Assembly: GCA_903813345.2 (NCBI GenBank)
Contig: CAIIXF020000002.1
Location: 21,094,455-21,158,454, forward strand
Direction of reading: 5' to 3'
DNA from: Owenia fusiformis
Taxonomy: Eukaryota > Annelida > Polychaeta > Sabellida > Oweniidae
Length of the DNA stretch: 64,000 nucleotides
This document shows, piece by piece, positions 60,533 through 64,000 of the stretch; position 1 is the first letter of the stretch; each line of letters begins with the position of its first letter. The translations under genes and the position numbers were made by a program. Under the pieces are notes generated by a model that saw only the letters and a list, made by a program, of their open reading frames with translations, did not search any database and was not told where the DNA came from.

Positions 60533-61363
60533 ATGGAGGATGGGAAAGCAAATAAAAGTTCGATACCAGGCTGGATTAATTACAATGCAGCTGCACGTTA
60601 CGCCATCACGTCGGAGAGATCAGAAACACAGGGATCGGCACTTCCCCCCTCCCCACAGCGAACCCCACCCACAATGCAACAGGTTCGCGGGATTAATCAA
60701 CCCCTCCCACTTCGATCACGGCCAAATGAATATGTAGATATTGACAACACTAAACTACCTATTTCAAAAAATACGAGATATGGGCCATTTACTACTAGTA
60801 ACAATATTAGAAGTCCCAGTAGTCCTATTAGGACACAACCACCTTCTTCAGTTGGATCAATCGGATCGCCTAAAGATCCTAACGTCATAGAAAAGGACTC
60901 AGTGGAGCAGCAGGAGCATGAACTCGAAGAGAGTGTCATTTGTCGAAAATGTGGCAAGTGTAAATGCGAGCAATGTACAAAACACAGGAAGTTGCCGGAA
61001 AGATGGTTATTTAATAAAAAGTGCCTGTGTAGCGCAGACAGACTTGTAAACTATGTTAGCTGCCTTTGCGCTGTAGAATGTTGTTTATATCACTGTTGTA
61101 GTGAATATGATCGAGACGAGGACGTTCATTCGTCTGATGCTCCATGTGCGTGCTATAGTCGACCTAGTTGCTGTAAGCGATGGTCCTTAATGGCGATCAT
61201 GTCACTTGGCTTGCCCTGTCTATGCTGCTATTGGCCACTACGCGGCTGCGTGTCTGGCTGTACGGCATGCTATAATTGTAACAAGCAAGGCTGCCGGTGC
61301 ACAAAGAAGACGACACCACTAACTCAAAGATTTTTGCTGGAGTCAGAATCCTCGAGTGCATGA
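60533..61363 (+). CDS. SPRY: Sprouty family RTK/Ras-MAPK signalling inhibitor
   Basis: 276 aa in one coding exon. Sprouty proteins sit at the membrane after growth-factor stimulation and dampen FGF/EGF receptor signalling to Ras-MAPK. The N-terminal half is low-complexity and carries NEYVDIDN with Tyr67, matching the conserved NEYTEGP-type phosphotyrosine motif that binds CBL/GRB2-type partners. A Ser/Pro stretch (SPSSPIRTQPPSSVGSIGSP, about 94-112) corresponds to the Ser-rich region. The SPR domain spans about 137-256 with over 20 Cys: CRKCGKCKCEQC, WLFNKKCLCSADRLVNYVSC, CCSEYDRDE, PSCCKRW, LPCLCCYWPLRGC and CTACYNCNKQGCRC. An acceptor (tcttattccag, ending 60519) lies 13 nt before the ATG, so 5' UTR exons upstream are expected, as in other animals. 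Which vertebrate SPRY it corresponds to is not decided. Confidence 0.96.
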   Translation: MEDGKANKSSIPGWINYNAAARYAITSERSETQGSALPPSPQRTPPTMQQVRGINQPLPLRSRPNEYVDIDNTKLPISKNTRYGPFTTSNNIRSPSSPIRTQPPSSVGSIGSPKDPNVIEKDSVEQQEHELEESVICRKCGKCKCEQCTKHRKLPERWLFNKKCLCSADRLVNYVSCLCAVECCLYHCCSEYDRDEDVHSSDAPCACYSRPSCCKRWSLMAIMSLGLPCLCCYWPLRGCVSGCTACYNCNKQGCRCTKKTTPLTQRFLLESESSSA

Positions 61364-63410
61364 AGCCAGTGATTATAATACAACCATAGTGAAGATCTAA
61401 ACTATAAAGTAGGTATATATATATATCAATGTGTTCAATTGGATAACATTACATACACATGTGATGAAAGGATATTCGTAAATGTAACACATGATTGAAA
61501 ATTGTAAGTATTTTAACTTGTATATCTTGTATAGAACAATTTGCAGTGAGATAGAACTCGCAGAGCTTAACAGTACAGTACCATAAGTAGACCAAAAAAA
61601 AATTCAACTTCAAGACGTCTCGTAGATTCTCAAAATCTCCCCGAATCACATGAATTCAGATTTGGATTATGAACAACTTTTCGATTAAATTAGGAATACT
61701 TCAAAAAATGGATTATATCTCTTGTATACGATGACATCATCAGATAGTGGGTACCGACCAGGATTACTGGAAGAAAAGGCGGTACACTCCAGTACATTTA
61801 ATAGACCCTACCCTGAACTGTGGATATTATGAGCAACTTTGGATTAATCAAGGATATATATCTCTTAAAATTGGATAAACGACATAAAAATGGATATGTA
61901 GTTTACTGAAAAGGATGTACAACTTTTGATATCGGATATGGATATTCATTTTCCTATAAAAAGATGGTGGATATTTTACCTGAACTACCTACACAGTGAA
62001 TATGGATTATGTCTTATCCGATTTTACCTCAGAACTGAGAAACTGAACTCTGCCTTGCGTATTGATGCATGGTATGTAAATGAAAAATCTACCTGTGTTA
62101 CAAGTAGCCCCCATCTTTCCACCAATCGAGCCAAGGCAGCCACAAGGTTTCGTAAGTATGACCTTTTCGTCTTGGGTTTAAGAATCAGAACGGACGTATT
62201 AGGTTCATAAATCATGAAGAATGTACTTGACTTGAGTAAATGTAATCAAATGTTGAGTAAATATACTCAGGTTGAGTAATATTTTTGGCTTAAACCCTCG
62301 ACTGCACTGTCTGCTAACCAAGAGAGACTTATGAATACTTGCCTACATTGAAAAAGAATAAAGTCAATTTTAGATGCAACGAAAACCACAGTTTACATAG
62401 TACGTGTTTAATCACTGTGTCAAAAGCAAAGCATGTACAAAACATAACCAGTTTTTTTGCCAAACGTTTGACATAAAATAATTTGGCTTTCTTTCGAGTT
62501 TTGACTTTCATTCATTCGAGGCTACATTTTTGAATGAGCTTCGTTGGAAAGTTTATTTCATGTGAACAGTTATTTTTAAAATAGATTTTCTGCCCATTAA
62601 GAAATAGCAGATATGCAGTGTGTGTATGAAAGCTGCTGATAATTTGTAACTTGTTCATAGTGCAGGTATTCTTAGGCCTAGCTAGGTTGAATCATATATC
62701 ACTGACTGTAAAAATATATATCGAGCTATTTCATTCATGTTAAAACATAGTGCTATTTCACTCTCTGTGTATATAGTCTGTCTATACATAGCGAGTTACC
62801 TTTAACTTAAAATCAACCAACAGTGTTCATATTCAGTATATGTGTATATAATACAGTCAGGTGTACAATCCCAGTAAAGTATGGCCAGTTAAATGTTTGA
62901 ACAAAGAAATGGCTCACATTTGAGCTGATTCTGTAGGCCGTATGCTGGACTGTAGTTACACATACACAACATACACAAGTAGACGTTGCAGTAAGTACTT
63001 GGTCAATAACCATATATGAGATATCATTGTATATGCTCACAACACTGAAGATGAAATTGAACATGAGCAAATGAAAGTTCAAATACAGCTTTATAAGTTC
63101 AAATACAGCTTTATAAGTTCAAATACAGCTTTATAAGACATGACACGTTCAGGTAAATTAAAAGTCATCCAGAATAACGGCTAATGGACTGGAAAAGTGT
63201 TGTTAGTGTGATCCCAACGTTCACACTTATTCTTGCTTTTTCATTCCCAATTGTAAAAAGTTTGAGGTCGCTGTGACTTTTTAGGCATGTTGAACTTTCA
63301 TTAACTCATCGTTTTTAACTGTCAAAGCCAGTTATATACATTTGAGATGAATAAGATGGCAAGTTTGGGTGTTTCTATTTTTGAATGCATGTATATGTAT
63401 AGTAAATAAA
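61364..63410 (+). other. SPRY: Probable Sprouty 3' UTR with poly(A) signal
   Basis: No gene was recognised between the Sprouty stop and AATAAA at 63405-63410. An earlier hexamer lies in agaataaag near 62358. The extent of the 3' UTR is inferred. Confidence 0.4.
63077..63136. repeat. 20-bp repeat, three perfect copies
   Basis: gttcaaatacagctttataa occurs three times head to tail without mismatch. Confidence 0.9.
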
Positions 63411-64000
63411 AAAAACTGGCAACTTTCATTTTGATTCATCCAATATGCATTTACGTCTTATATTCCTAAGTTTTAGTTCATATTTTTTAGTTGATAATTA
63501 AAGGAAGGAATGTGATTAAAGATATAAAGCCTGTGTTGTCAACTTGAATGGAAAGCTTGGTTGAAATACAGTCGAAAAACAGACTAGATAAAGAATTATG
63601 CGATGAAATAATGTATAAATAACTCAGTGTTAGTACCTTATCGGGTTTGTGGGGTTTATTTTGAGACATGGCTTAGTGAATCCCCTACCAGATAGGATGT
63701 TAACATTGAAGCTGTAAAATGATTGTATAATGTAGTATTGTAAATTATAGTGTACAGTACAAAGGACCCATGGCCCCATCTATCATTGTACATATAAACT
63801 AGGGGCCTTGTAAACATAAATAACCTCTCCCATCGTCTAAGCAACGCAAGTGAGGTTATTCACTTTGATTTGGTAATGGTTTTGTTAATTTGAAAAAGTC
63901 CATTGAAAAATGTCTTGTTTTCTTTATAGTGGAATATTCGTCTGATTCACGTGTATATAGAATTGCTCCGATTTTGAACAGTACCAAATCGAGGTTTTTC
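63411..64000. other. No gene recognised
   Basis: AT-rich flank with only short chance frames. The words ggggtttattttgag near 63650 recall the end of the TIR element at 38176-39329, but the match is too short to call. Confidence 0.4.

Overview
This is animal nuclear DNA: AT-rich, with spliced genes, GT-AG introns, TATA and AATAAA signals, and many interspersed repeats. The repeat types (mariner relics, non-LTR retrotransposons, a tRNA-derived SINE, long foldback elements, a dispersed GTCACCACC repeat) fit a marine invertebrate. I cannot name the phylum from the sequence. All four protein-coding genes recognised are on the + strand.

Layout. 1-7000: no gene. A ~3.5 kb inverted-repeat frame encloses a minisatellite (1127-4640), followed by a dead mariner (4718-5754). 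7037-18828: a four-exon gene for a secreted C-type-lectin-like + PAN/apple protein. Its introns hold foldback repeats, a TIR element with a 5-bp target duplication and a triplicated 884-bp unit. 18829-30100: repeats and mobile elements, including a 112-bp array, a freshly inserted 5'-truncated LINE, a mariner foldback, and a 3.3-kb TIR element carrying a SINE and a decayed reverse transcriptase. 30107-33319: a second, tandem copy of the lectin-PAN gene with the same exon phases. 33320-37240: intergenic. 37382-53021: a complete 21-exon gene for translation initiation factor eIF5B (1242 aa predicted). 53022-60500: 3' UTR, then intergenic or Sprouty 5' sequence, with a young TIR element bearing a perfect 8-bp target duplication. 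60533-61363: a single-exon Sprouty coding region, then its probable 3' UTR.

How the genes relate. The two lectin-PAN genes are clearly a local duplication: the first three coding exons match in length exactly (91, 142 and 206 nt), and only the Thr-rich stalk differs. EIF5B is a housekeeping GTPase for ribosomal subunit joining. Sprouty is an inhibitor of receptor tyrosine kinase/Ras-MAPK signalling. Nothing suggests the three gene types act in one pathway.

The most unusual signal is in EIF5B. Short segments spanning exon-intron boundaries have been copied in place at three exons. The clearest is a 64-bp unit holding the 3' splice site and first codons of exon 17, present 14 times in a row. 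Thirteen copies are decoys that would lead to a stop codon; only the last gives the conserved protein.
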